Origin: Stropharia rugosoannulata
Lineage: Eukaryota > Basidiomycota > Agaricomycetes > Agaricales > Strophariaceae
DNA length: 64,000 nucleotides
Direction of reading: 5' to 3'
NCBI GenBank assembly: GCA_028532985.1
Contig: JANCIK010000012.1
Span: forward strand, 2,108,001 to 2,172,000
Below are positions 1 through 11,100 of this stretch, one piece after another. The position numbers and the translations under genes are program-made. The first letter of the stretch is position 1, and every line of letters starts with the position of its first letter. The notes beneath the pieces were generated by a model that saw only the letters and a list, made by a program, of their open reading frames with translations, ran no database searches and was not told where the DNA came from.

Positions 1-405
1 GAATTATTCAAGTAAGAAGTACTTGTTGAATGTCAATACATTGCTAACAATAGTATTTTTTTGCCATTAGATTGGTGTCACCGTCATTATTTCAAATGTA
101 CTTATTCTGGCAACTGCAACATACCGACTATTTCGCTATGTCAGACAAAGGCATCTTGTCCAGGCCCCTGCCCAGTTTCATCATTCGTCTATGCATTGGA
201 ATAACAGTTACCTGAGCCATATATCAATGTTTGAGCTTCAGTTTCAGCTTGGCGAGTCAGTAGATACTGGACCTATTTTCTTTAATACAGTGGCTGCATG
301 CTCTACTTGAATATCGTAAACACAATCTTTTTTGCATTCTTTAACTAGTAGACTCAAATATATTCATTAAAATAGTAATTACAAGTTACAAGAGTAGTAG
401 TCAAT
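1..405. other. A+T-rich stretch without a recognised gene
   Basis: I see no coding exon, RNA gene or clear repeat here. The DNA is A+T-rich compared with the coding DNA that starts near 406. Confidence 0.5.
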
Positions 406-916
406 TTAGAATTGAATATATGCACTGTGAATCATAGAGACTGAGGTTTCACAACACTGACTCTGACTGTGAGCACAATGGCTGAGTCTCTTCCAGGTCA
501 CTGCTGCCGTTTCCAGATGCCCAGCAAGTTCCCTGAGGAGAGCCGGAGGGACAACATGTGCGTACTCGTCGCCAAAAAGCGGCACATCGCCGGTATCTGC
601 GGGCTTCATGATGTCGACGACGATCAGGGCGCCGCCAGGCTTCAGGAAGAACGTGAGTTTCTTCGTGATGGCGTTGATGTCAGTGAAGTGGTGATAGGAC
701 AACGCACACTGGTATGCAGTTTATTATTTTAGTCTGAGATGATTTATGTGGATACTCACTGTAATCACGTCGAAGCGCAGCCCGTCGAGCTCGCCTTCTT
801 CGCCCTTGAGATCTACGCAGACTGCACGCACCTCTTCAGCCGCAAGTCCTTGGTTGGACGCGGCCTCGTTAAATGCGTCGACCGGACCCTGGCTAATATC
901 GACTCCGACAAGTACC
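406..916 (-). pseudogene. SAM-dependent methyltransferase, 3' fragment
   Basis: The minus strand encodes the central part of a class I SAM-dependent methyltransferase. It starts at motif LVGVDIS (the nucleotide-binding beta-strand/Asp motif), followed by an acidic stretch and FDVIT. A 51-nt intron (709-759) follows, then YHHFTDI and LKPGGALIVVDI (motif III region). The N-terminal glycine-rich motif I and its upstream exons are absent. Going upstream in the methyltransferase frame there is an immediate in-frame TGA, and the sequence instead becomes ornithine carbamoyltransferase. The C terminus also looks short for the family and runs into A+T-rich DNA. I infer a non-functional fragment joined to the neighbouring gene by a rearrangement. 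The substrate cannot be guessed. Confidence 0.7.
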
Positions 917-1865
917 CTTCAAATGCGCGCAGGCGCTCTGCCTTTTCTGCCTCCTGGCCCATTGAGATCCTGGGTTCTGGTTAGACAGAGTGGAGTGAGG
1001 AAAGACAAGGCTCATACCAAGTGTCGGTAACGACTACATCCGCATCCTTGACGGCCACTGCGGGGTCCGCAGTCCACTCAATCTGGTTTGCGATACCGAG
1101 CTGCTGAAGGCGGTCGATGATGGGTGCGGGGGAACGGTACTGCGGCGGGCTGGCGACACGAACGGTGTGGCCGAGGCGGGGGTATGTCACAAGCATGTCA
1201 TGCAGGACGTTTGCGCAGTCACCGACGTACGCAATGGTGAGTGGGCCGAGCGGGGGCAGGGACGCCTTCTTCGCTTGCGCAAGGCGCGCGGCGGTCGCAT
1301 CTGTCGACCTTGCAAGCGGCTGCCATGTTTTCTTGATAGCTGCGTGCTCGTGCAGGGTGAGAAGGTCTGCGAGGACCTGGGTCGGATGTCAGCGAGGACA
1401 GTGCATTCAGCACGGGCACGGGCGAATGAGCTGCGAGTTCCTGAGAACCAATCAGCAGGGTACATTGAGGAAAAGTGCAAGACGCACCTCGATCTCCGAG
1501 TGGTCTCCGACGCGGGCAAAGATACCTTGGCACATGCCACCAATGATGCGCGCCGAGTCGCGCATAGACTCGTTCACGCCGAGCTGGATGTCGTCGCGGC
1601 CGAGGAACATGGCCTGGCCGCCAAGCATAGATGCGCCCGTCTCTGCAGCAATACGTGTCTGGGTACTGCGCTTGGAGAAGAGGAGAGCGACGGTCTTGAG
1701 GAACAGCGACTGGGGCGGCAGGCGCATCTTCTTGCTCGACGTCGGTTGTTTGGGACCCAGCCATGGCTTGGAGAGTTGCTTGAGATTGTAGGCATGGACG
1801 ACGACGCAGTTTATCTGTGCCGGGGTGAGATCTGCGAGGGTCATAAGGTGGCGAGGGCTTGCCAT
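916..1865 (-). pseudogene. ARG3: Ornithine carbamoyltransferase, damaged and truncated
   Basis: Ornithine carbamoyltransferase makes citrulline from ornithine and carbamoyl phosphate in arginine synthesis. From the ATG at 1863-1865 the protein reads [17 protein letters not shown], then [49 protein letters not shown] and DTWISMGQEAE, ending at AFEGY. Introns lie at 1441-1487 and 970-1017 and keep frame. Three defects are visible. The carbamoyl-phosphate motif STRTR reads STQTR (codon 1659-1661). About 2 nt are missing near 1389 in the HPTQ ornithine-loop motif, shifting the frame. After AFEGY the coding sequence stops at about 916 and continues as a methyltransferase, so the HCLP and C-terminal helices are lost. 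No mitochondrial presequence is evident. I infer a pseudogene. Confidence 0.85.
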
Positions 1866-1929
1866 GGTGGTGAGAGTTAAACGAGTCGAGCAAGAGTCAA
1901 GTCAATTCTCGACAGAGGGAAATTGTTCC

Positions 1930-3440
1930 CACGTGATCGTGCAAGCTCGGCCATTCAGTGGACCTGTATACCTCATACCATGATCCAGGATACTGTTTTG
2001 AAGTTAATACCTCTTAGCCGCTTAAGGCGATACTGACTGCCACCTTGCAGGCACTCTGAAAGTGCGCCATGTAGTGCCCCCCTTTCCTCGTTCACTAGCG
2101 GGCAAATTCCATATTCTGTTTGCTCATCTGCGTCAGCTGCACTTGACCCTTCACCTGCTGCTGTGGAATGCGCCTCAATACGATGTCTATTTTGTGGACC
2201 AGCTCTCGACTTGTGTTCCGTTCCTTCGCCTCTTTGGCAACACGCGGGTCGTGTTCTACTGTCACTTCCCGGATAAACTACTTGCAAATGGCGCATTTGT
2301 AGAAGGAAATCTCGTCAAGAAGAATGTTGGACTATTAAAACACTTGTACCGATTGCCTATGGATTGGTTAGAGGAAGTCACGACGAGTAAGCAAACGACT
2401 TGAATGTCTCTGATAATGCTAACTTACGATCATCGTAGGGCAAGCGGATATCATCCTTGCGAACTCGAAATTCACAGCACGAATTTTCAAATCGTATTTT
2501 CCCTCTATTAAACAGACGCCTTGTATTGTATACCCCGGAATAAATATAGCCGCATACGAGGCTGAAGTCGACTTTACGGACCCAAACATTGCTGCAGTAA
2601 CATCGTACGTTCACTTAATAACTGCGACTAGAACCTTGATTAAATCTATCCAGACCGAAGCCTACCCTGCTCTCATTGAACCGGTTTGAGGGCAAGAAGA
2701 ACGCCATGCTGGCTCTTCGCGCATTTGCAAAGCTGCAAGCAAGGTCCTCGGACCTGCGCCTAGTCCTCGCTGGTGAGCCGTAACCCCTATAAAAAAACTC
2801 TATCCTACCTTACACTACATCACATTCAGGTGGATACGATCCCCGGCTAGAAGACAATGTTGGCACACTTGAGGAGCTAATCGCCAGCGCGCAATCGCTC
2901 TCTCTCTCCTACACCATCTCTTCACCATCTCCACTCCCACCGCAGCTCACACCGCTCACCACGCCCACCGCCAACCCCGCCGTTCTTTTCCTCCTCAACT
3001 TCACCACTGCCCAGCGCACTGCCCTCTTACGCGCACCCAATACACTTGCATTGCTCTACACGCCTGCGAATGAGCACTTCGGGATCGTACCCGTAGGGGC
3101 AATGGCCTGCGGCGTACCCGTTCTCGCTGCTGACTCTGGCGGCCCGACGGAGAGCATTGTCACAGTTTTACTTCAGTCTCGTACAAGCTGGCTTGCGCGT
3201 CCCGATGCAGAGGTGTGGTCGGATGTGCTGTTTGAAATAGTGCGACTAAGTCCTGGGGAACGCGCGGACATCGCACGGAACGCAAAAGCGCGGGCGAGAG
3301 AATTGTTTGGAATGGATGCAATGGCTACGGGCTTGGACGAGGCGCTGCAGGCGGCAGTAGCAATGGGTCCAGTAGACGCATTTGGTTCAGGTAGAACCCT
3401 GACGATGCTGCATGCTCACTTGCCCATGCTCGCGTTGTAG
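1930..3440 (+). pseudogene. ALG2: ALG2-like alpha-1,3/1,6-mannosyltransferase lacking its N terminus
   Basis: ALG2 adds the second and third mannoses to the dolichol-linked N-glycan precursor on the cytosolic ER face. A partial exon near 1930-1995 reads LGHSVDLYTSYHDPGYCF. Later exons read VRHVVPPFPRSLAGKFHILF and VDQLSTCVPFL (to 2386), ADIILANSKFT (2439-2604), PTLLSLNRFEGKKNA (2654-2772), and GGYDPRLEDNVGTLEELI through EHFGIVPVGAMACGVPVL (2830-3440), the GT4 nucleotide-sugar binding region. The N-terminal DLGIGGAE region is not found: an in-frame TGA lies just upstream, and only 65 bp separate this point from the carbamoyltransferase start. The link between the first two exons is also not in frame with a canonical donor. 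I infer a 5'-truncated relic. Confidence 0.8.
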
Positions 3441-3526
3441 CCATATATATAACACTAAGTGAGTCCTTGCCCTGTGGTCTTCTAAAACTCAAAAGACAAA
3501 CATTGACTGACTAACCTCTGACCTAG

Positions 3527-4717
3527 GTCCCTCGCAAACGTGCTCAAAAAGACTGGGTTCACGAAGATTGAGAGTCAGGCACGCTCTGCGGTCCCATAGG
3601 TCCGTCCCTCACCCACTCCTAGCTCTCCGCTCATGCTCAGCCTCTCTCCCTCCCATTGACCACCCACTCATCTCCCTCTCACCGCCATCCATGCGCCCAT
3701 GCCATCTGCGTGCCCACAGTCCGCTTCACCGACAAAAATACGGGGCTCGACTGCAACTTGAACGTGAACGAGCGGCTCGGGCTAATCAACTCGGACCTGA
3801 TCAAGACATACTGCCTCCTCAACCCATTCCTCTGCCCGCTGCTCTTCATGATCCAAGAGTGGGCAAAGCAGCACGAACTCAACTCGCCCAGCACGCCGCG
3901 CGTCCCTGTGTCGTTCAGCAGCTATGCACTCGCGCTCATGAGCATCGGGTTCTTCCAGGTGCGCGTTGTTCTTTCTTTCCTCTTGTTCTTCTTTTACTGG
4001 TTGCTGATCATCTGTCTTCGCGTACGCAGAACCAAGGCATGCTGCCGAACCTTCAAGACAGGTACACGCCGCTCTCTTCTAAGGAAGAGATCAAGCAGCA
4101 CTGTCTGGACGCAGAAGCCGCACCAGGGGTGGGACGTCCGCTTCCAGCACGGCCCGCCCGCCTTCCCGGGCGCAGTCGAGGTCGACCGCTATGACATGCT
4201 CATCAAGTGGTTCCGGTCAGTCCTCCGCCACATATAAATGCTTATGCTTAGCAATCCCACCAGGTTCTGAGAGAACTTCTCGTACACTGAGCAGTGCATC
4301 GACGTCTGCCGGGGCGGTGTTGTTCCACGGGAGCCGGTCGTGCCCTCCGAGGACAGCAAGCAAAAGGGCTCTGTGCGTCCCTCCTTTGTTCATCCCTCGC
4401 TAGACTGACCTCTAACATCAACACAGGAGCCGCCATCGCCCATCTGCATCATAGACCCGTTCATCGTGACCAAGGTGCGTGCCCTCCGCTCTCGTGCAGC
4501 AGGCCGCCATGCTGACCAAGCTACGTAAAATAAACACACCCTCCTTGTCCACGTAAATGCGCATGCCGTGCAAAACACGACGCGCACGATATCGAGCAAG
4601 GTGCTGCACAAGTTCGTGAGGCAGTGCAGGGTGGCCGCACACGAGATCGAAAAGATGGACGAGTTTGAGCGGGCGGCGCACTGGCCGATATACGACGAGG
4701 AGGTGGACAGGATGTAG
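3527..4717 (+). pseudogene. Cid1-like poly(A)/terminal uridylyl polymerase, C-terminal fragment
   Basis: The fragment matches the middle and C terminus of a Cid1/TRF-type nucleotidyltransferase: SLANVLKKTGFTKIESQAR, then VRFTDKNTGLDCNLNVNERL (exon from 3720), LFMIQEWAKQ (PAP-associated domain), NQGMLPNLQD, WDVRFQHGPP, FSYTEQCIDVCRGG and ICIIDPFIVTK. The N-terminal GS catalytic motif and upstream exons are missing. The first exon does not join the second in frame; one nucleotide appears lost near 3594-3598. The family's Trp codon after WFRF is TGA at 4268-4270. The last intron's acceptor reads AA instead of AG at 4572-4573, before NTTRTISSKVLHKF. This is a clear pseudogene. In an intact gene the enzyme would add A or U tails to RNA 3' ends. 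Confidence 0.8.
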
Positions 4718-4937
4718 ACAGCCGCTGTTATCTAGAGCAGTACTAATTTGATATGATGAGCCCACGTTAGATTAAAAATATTTCATTCCGCGAGTAGTAT
4801 GGGACAAAGTTGGGTGTGGGGAGATCCAAGTCTGGATTTGGATGGGTGGGCCCGGGGGTCTCGCATCCCGCGCTGCATTTATCACCATCACCACCATCGT
4901 CGCTGGCGGCATCCACCCCTCTCTCCCTACCACAACC

Positions 4938-5440
4938 ATGTTTGGAAAAATCGGTGCAAAGAGTGCGTACGCCGTCCATCACGACGCCCACGCCCCAGCT
5001 GACAGCGCATAGAGCCCAAGGACGGCAACGGCGTCATCTCGCGATTGGTGACCCCCATCCCCTCGCGCCTGACGACGCCCAAGCCCCCGCATGGTGCTGA
5101 CCAGTTCCACTTGGGCATGCTCACCATCTGCATCTTCTCCGGTACGCCCCTCCCCCTGTCCCCCCGCCCGACCTGCTGCTCACCGTCTGTCCCGCCCAGG
5201 CCGCGGGCTCGCCCTGGGGCTGGGCGTGGCCGTCCCCGACGTCATCCTGCGGGCGCTCGAGGCAGCGCCCCAGCCCGCCCCGCGCCGCTCGACGAGCAAC
5301 TGCGACAGTATGCAGGGCACGCAGCGCAAGCGCTTCTGGTGGCTGCCTTACGTCGTGCTCGAATTCGACAAGAACGAGATCCTCATCGATGCAATGGCCG
5401 GCGATCTCAACAACCCCGTGTGGAACTACCGCACTGACTT
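4938..5440 (+). pseudogene. SCH9-like AGC kinase, N-terminal C2-domain stub
   Basis: Three exons (4938-4962, 5013-5141, 5200-5440) join in frame from the start codon. They encode MFGKIGAKKPKDGNGVISRL, PHGADQFHLGMLTICIFSG and LPYVVLEFDKNEILIDAM, then NNPVWNYRTD. This resembles the C2-type region at the N terminus of fungal SCH9 kinases, nutrient-signalling AGC kinases downstream of TORC1. After the donor at 5441 no further C2 sequence (family FDVSR) and no kinase domain can be found; the next 160 bp do not resemble the family. The stub is the fourth truncated gene in a row. The family assignment is from memory of basidiomycete homologues and is less certain than for the neighbours. Confidence 0.5.
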
Positions 5441-6093
5441 GTGCGTACCTCTCTCTCCCCCCGCCGGGCTCGCGCCGCTGACTCACGCTGCGTATCCAGC
5501 TTGTATCCAGCGACGTCTTTCATTCCATAACATTTTGCTTAAAGCGTTCTGGCTCAAAGTGTTCTCGCAGATGAGCTGGCAGTCCATCGGTTCCAGTTGA
5601 GCTCAGCAAAATGCACTCATGAGAACTTCTATTAAATGTACGTTCTTAATCATACTATCGGTCTTCCTCTGAATGCAATGGCATGGTATGTTGCGGTTAC
5701 TAACTCCTATCAAAATCTAGATGTTGGTATAGAAAAGTGGTTTATGTCGAGGCGAAGTTGTGGTCAAGTCCTTGTACACATGGGGTGCCAATCGGTGCGT
5801 TCATATCTTGAGCCTTACAAACATTGTATTTACCAGTAATGCAGTCCTTGGAATCAGTGATGAGAATGACAAAACATATCCAGAATTTATCTGTACGCCT
5901 ATCTCCCATTCATATCCAGCAAGTTCACATGTCCAGATTGCATACAGGTCCGCGTATATGCGCATGAGCTATTTCTGGCAGCCCGCTCCTGAATTCTTGC
6001 CCTCCAGGTACACTGGTGGGCCTGCTCCAGATGAGGCACGAGGACCATAAAATATCGGCGCTGATAAATCAAGATCCCTGCACGGAAGAACAA

Positions 6094-7120
6094 GTGAGTA
6101 CATACCTTTTACCATTGTTTTAGGCAGCATGCTCACTGCCTGAGTTGTCCAGTCGCAGCAGACATGTACTGTTCAGTACACTTCTGCTCGTCATCGTTCG
6201 CGTCCTCAGCCGCCTGTACAGTTACAGGAAACGATGAGCACAGACAAAGAAAAGGTAAGTACATACCTTATCATGTTGTTCTCGGTTGCTTTCTCACTTT
6301 GCAGCTTGTCCAGAAAGGGTCGCAATTCTGGTTAACAAGTAGATCGTGATAGGTACGTGGACAGTTTACTATCATGTACCTATCTGCTACTGACATTGCC
6401 CTAGCAAGGTAATTCTCTGAACAACTTCAGGGTCAGTAATGACGAAGACAGAGGGCAACACGGTAACCTGGCACCTTCTGGGTCAGTAGGGTGCACCAAC
6501 CTGGAATCAGCATTTCACGAGTGCATATGCTGCTGTCGTCGTTGGATACAGCCCGGTGAGTCTAGATTTGTTTGTGTTCATGTCAGGTGCTCGTGCCTTG
6601 ACTCGAGTCAGGAATGGCGCTGTCGAAAGCGCAGATTCGGTGCCGCCGTCTCGTGGTACAAACCAGTAAGTCCTGGCTTGTAATTTAAAAACTGTCCACT
6701 GACGGTGATGCTCATTGTTTTCTCACTTCCCTAGGCTGTTACGGACCCGTGCAGTCACATGAAACAATGCTGGGTCTGCTCGTCGTCATCTCTCGTGACT
6801 CTGGCCTGGCAGAAGTGCTAGAAACAACGAGACATGGAAGACGTGGAACAAGGTAAGTACGTACCTCTTAGTGTTATTTTAAATGCCCTGGTTAACGTAC
6901 ATGGTAGCCAAGACAAACGAACATGTCTAGCAATGCCAGGTGTGCCCTTGCTCGTGCTCGTGCTTGTGTTTACTGCTGACGTCGTTATTCCAGGCCAAAC
7001 ACACCTGCCGCCTCGCAGATAAATTTGCGATTCATATTGCTATTGTCGTTGTTTCGTGCTCAAGTATGAGCATCACACGGCGGGCGTTGTGCTGATTGCC
7101 CAAGGTATGTAATTTCTGCC
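6094..7120 (+). repeat. Degenerate repeats with a GTAAGTACATACCT core
   Basis: The core GTRAGTACRTACCT recurs at 6094, 6255 and 6853, with weaker versions near 6352, 6548, 6662 and 7104. Each of the main copies is followed within 10-20 bp by a T-rich segment such as CATTGTTTTA or CATGTTGTTCTC. Related segments containing GCTCGTCRTC recur between them. Spacing is irregular (161 bp between the first two). This is either an old tandem duplication of an exon-intron unit or a decayed repeat-containing element. Confidence 0.4.
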
Positions 7121-7740
7121 CATTGTTAATGTTCCTGGACCGTGCTGACGTTGTTCTCCTCTCATGGGTTGCTAGTGAAGGAAATTACATGGATCTGCGA
7201 TTGTCCCGTGGCCGCCGTTGTCTGCGAGGATATCAGTCACATACGAACCTTGCACTGTAATAGCTCAGGAAGGGCGTCGTTCTCAGTGTTTCCGCTTGCC
7301 GCAGGGCAGGAACTTCAAACCAAAGACAAGAAGAACAGGACGCTCAAATAATGTGCATATGCTCTCAGAAGCCTCGGAGCAGCGCACTCCCGAGTGGCTC
7401 GCAATCTGCCACGCCTTCCACCCACTGCTGACGATTGCACGCACGCAACCGCTGTACCCTGACGAGCCCGTGGCGCATTCCCACCATGTCAATGCTCTGT
7501 CATCCATCCTCCCATCCCCCTGCTCCCTCTACTCCCATGCTTTTCAATATTCTTGAACCATCCTAGCGGCAACAAGAAGGCTTGAGTGGACACAACCAAC
7601 ACAAGATGGAGGAAGACGACAAGCCTCGAGTGAACACAAGGAGAGCAAGCCCACCAGCGGCCATAGATCCCCAAACTGGCAGGGTGATATGTCACGCGTT
7701 GTAGGGCTTTGTGGTGCATCGCGACGCGCATTGTGTACTC

Positions 7741-7787
7741 GGAAGGTGGGAAAAGCCGTTCAGCTTGAACGGCTTTTCCCACCTTCC
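7741..7787. repeat. Perfect 22-bp-arm inverted repeat with 3-nt loop
   Basis: The left arm begins GGAAGGTGGG and the right arm ends CCCACCTTCC. All 22 positions of each arm pair, around the loop GCT. Pairing stops exactly at both ends. No 8-bp duplication or longer terminal repeat is obvious around it. It could form a very stable RNA or DNA hairpin. Confidence 0.8.
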
Positions 7788-8118
7788 AAGGACTATCTCG
7801 CTTACTTGGCCTAACCCCAAAGTCCTCTTCAAGCCATTACGTCCTCCATGTCTAACCTTTGTGTATTTAGTAGTAGTAATACTGTATTTATGAATAATTA
7901 CTCTGGTACATGCATTTGCAAGCCCGAAAAAACAAGTAAGATATACGTAGTTTGGCCTCATGACGGGTTCGGAATGACTAAGCTGACGGATCACAGTACT
8001 CATCGGTTTGCTGTTGGTCCTTATCACTTATGCACTTTCACCCTCCCCGCAGCTATCCTTCCAAACACTGTCAGCTCTCTGCTTTTTTCTTCATTCATTG
8101 CTCCAGCAACCTACATAT

Positions 8119-11100
8119 ATGGCCAGAACTCTGACCCTTTCACCAAGAGAAATTAACCTAGCTATTACTGCTTTGCTGGCAACCAATCTCTGTGCTGACG
8201 GCTCGGAATCTGCATGGGAGAATATCCAACTAGTTTCTAAGCTTCAGTCGGCAATTTCTGACAGTTCTGGCTGCTTTTCAGAGCCCTCTATTCTTGTCAA
8301 TATTGCTGATAGCAGTAGCTATCAGCATGCTGTACGTATTTTAACTTTGATTGACATCTCAATTACACTTAATTACACTATTGTAGGTCTCATACTTGGT
8401 TTCTCATCAAAGTGAAGGCCATTCTTCCTTAATTCCACAGGTAAGAGCAATTACTATTCATATAATTAATTGAATCTAACCTGTATATTGTAGGAAAGGG
8501 ATCAAATGGTAGACGCAAATGATCCTGGTGCTAGAGGCCAAGGCAGACCTAGAGGTGGAGGAGGTGGTGGTACTGGAGGAGGAGGAGGAGGAGAAGGACA
8601 AGGCAGAGGCAGAGGCAGAGGTGGAGGAGGTGGTGGTGGTGGTGGAGGAGGAGGAGGAGGACAAGGCAGAGGTGGGGGAAGAAGAAGAGGAGGAGGAGGA
8701 GGAGGAGGAGGAGGAGGAGGAGGAGGAGGAGGAGGAGGAGGAGGAGGAGGAGGAGGAGGAGGAGGAGGAGGAGGAGGAGGAGGAGGAGGAGGAGGAGGAG
8801 GAGGAGGAGGTGGTGGTGGTGGTGGTGGTGGTGGTGGTGGTGGAGGTGGTGGAGGAGGAGGAGGAGGACCACCTGCTGTCCGGATCTGCATTCGAGGAGG
8901 AACAAGAGCCCAGCGAGCAGCCGTACATGCCCAAGTCAGGGCAACTGTTCTCGATGCCTGGCTGAACGGACACGCTAATCCTGTACCACCACAAGTGAAC
9001 ATTAATCTGGCGAACTTGGATCAAGCAGGACTTTATCAAATCGATCCAGAAGACGGCGAAGACGATGCAGTCGACGCTGCTGCTGTGGTTGGTGCAGAGG
9101 TCCAGGATGAGGCAGCTCTCGTATACCCCAATGCATCTAGCAACGCCATTGCTGAACGTCAGGCACTGGCTACCACTGGCACCGTCTTTTTGTCTGTACT
9201 TGCTGCTCAGGCTTTATCTTGTGTTACGACAGAAGCCGGTTCCAGCTCTCAAGCACCTCACCGACTACTGGAGCATATTATGGACCTGGGAATGTCTTCT
9301 TCATCTCCTGCTGTTATCCAGTCACCTTCTCTTTCCCTTTCGTCAATGGATCTCATGGAAGCCATCAAACAGCAGTCCATGATATGTTCACGTATAGATG
9401 AAGCTACTACCATGGTTCATCTGTCGTATTTTCTGAACTGCATGCAGTTTGCATGTCTGGTTAATAGGTGAGTCTACTATACTCTTTTTTTCATTGCTAA
9501 TGGCTTTTATTAGATATTTGAATGAGCCTAGCTCATTAACGCAGACCAACCTGTTCACGCAAATGGAGAAGAATGGCGGAGAAGCACTTAGCTCTCTCAG
9601 GCGCTATCTGGCTGACGGAACTGCATGTTGCTCTTTAGCTGGAGCTGGTGAGTGCTACTTCAATTAATTGGTGGACTATATTAATATTTCTGTCTCAGCT
9701 TCATTTTATATTCTGATCTTAATGGCAGCTGCTGCTGTTCGCCCCAGGATTAGAGAGTGGAGGGGTGAGATTTGCTTGCGTATCTGCCAAGCACTGAGGT
9801 TTCCTTCAGATGGTACGTTCCTCTGTATTGCTTTATATATATTAACTTACTCAAATCTGACGTCTCAGATTCGAACTCCAATATTATTCAAACAGCATTA
9901 TCCCTGCTATAGCATATATGCGTAAGACTTATCCGCTGAGATTAAACATGTTGTTTCCGTGGCCTTCCTGAATTCGTTCCTTAAGTCAAGTGACGTCGAT
10001 TGTACTGATCTCATTGTTACTGATACAATTATGGATCATTTATACATCGTCAAGTGAGTCTTATGCCATATCAGGGTTTAGGCTACTGCTGACTATTGCT
10101 ACTTAGTGGGTTTACATCTGGGCGTGACTGGGAAGCATGGGAGTTATGTCTCTCACCAGTGTCTGGCATTCGCTACTCTTTGGACTCTCTGACGGATACG
10201 GTCATCTCCTCTGCCACGTATGGACTTCCTATCACATCTGGACTGCCTGTGCTGCCCATGACTCCTCATTCCCTTCGCTACCTACAGAGAGAGGCATACC
10301 CTAGTCCTGCTCCTAGTCAACCGTCATTTACTAGGTCATCTTCCCCAAGGTTGTCGTCTCCAGTGCCAATCCCTAGTGAGGCTCCTCCACACCCTTCTCA
10401 TCCAGATCTAGTCTTGGTAAAGACAAACTTCAATCCAACTCTTGACTATAACACCAAAATGCGCTTCAAAAGTGGAGAGCATAGCAAGGACAGGCGGATC
10501 AAGTACACAGAGCAGCAGCGGAAGAAAGCAAAGTTGGCAATAGAATGTAGTGATTTAACTGACTTCACAACCAAAGTAAGTACATATTTACTCTTTCTAC
10601 AGTTATGTTATTCTAACCCTCATTAGATTCAGACCCAGCTACAGAGTGGCAGAAGGGCAAACGACAGCAAGTATATCAGACTCTCTAGTACTTCCTTGAA
10701 TGAGTAAGTTTATATTCACTATTTTAGATAATTACTGATAATTCTCATAGGAAAGTTCTACGCATCAATGACAAGTCCGACAATCTCCTGGTCTTGGTCA
10801 TTCCGACAATGCCAGAAGTAATGCGATTAGCATTACTTCCTCAGATTGCTGCTATCTTTCCGGCTCTTAGAAACATGGACTCTGCCGTAGAAGGCGGCAG
10901 CCACTCCTTCACGTCTCTACACTTTAGCTATTACAACAGATATTCGAACAGAGTACGTGATCATTTGCTAATTTCTACTTATATGCTGATTTTTATCTAG
11001 GGTGACGGAACTCCTGCCTCCGCCCATCCTTCTACTTTAACCAAGGCTGGTCAAAAGAAAATCAACACATGTCAAAATATTCCTAGGCAGAGCAATGAGC

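Larger units (their letters stand above)
5441..8118. other. Non-coding or decayed stretch with short repeats
   Basis: No recognisable protein family is found. The stretch holds a family of splice-donor-like repeats (6094-7120) and a perfect hairpin (7741-7787), listed separately. Short open frames around 7340-7556 do not match anything I know. Confidence 0.45.

Noticed and set aside
406..5440. Repeat-induced point mutation
   Set aside because: Three G-to-A changes are far too few, and classical RIP is not established for Agaricomycetes.
7741..7787. Helitron 3' terminus
   Set aside because: The hairpin is not followed within 15 bp by a CTRR end on either strand, so the assignment is not supported by eye.
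8476..9039. Long poly-Ser, poly-Pro, poly-Leu and poly-Glu open frames
   Set aside because: They are other-frame readings of the GGA/GGT microsatellite. Only the poly-Gly frame connects by splicing to conserved exons.
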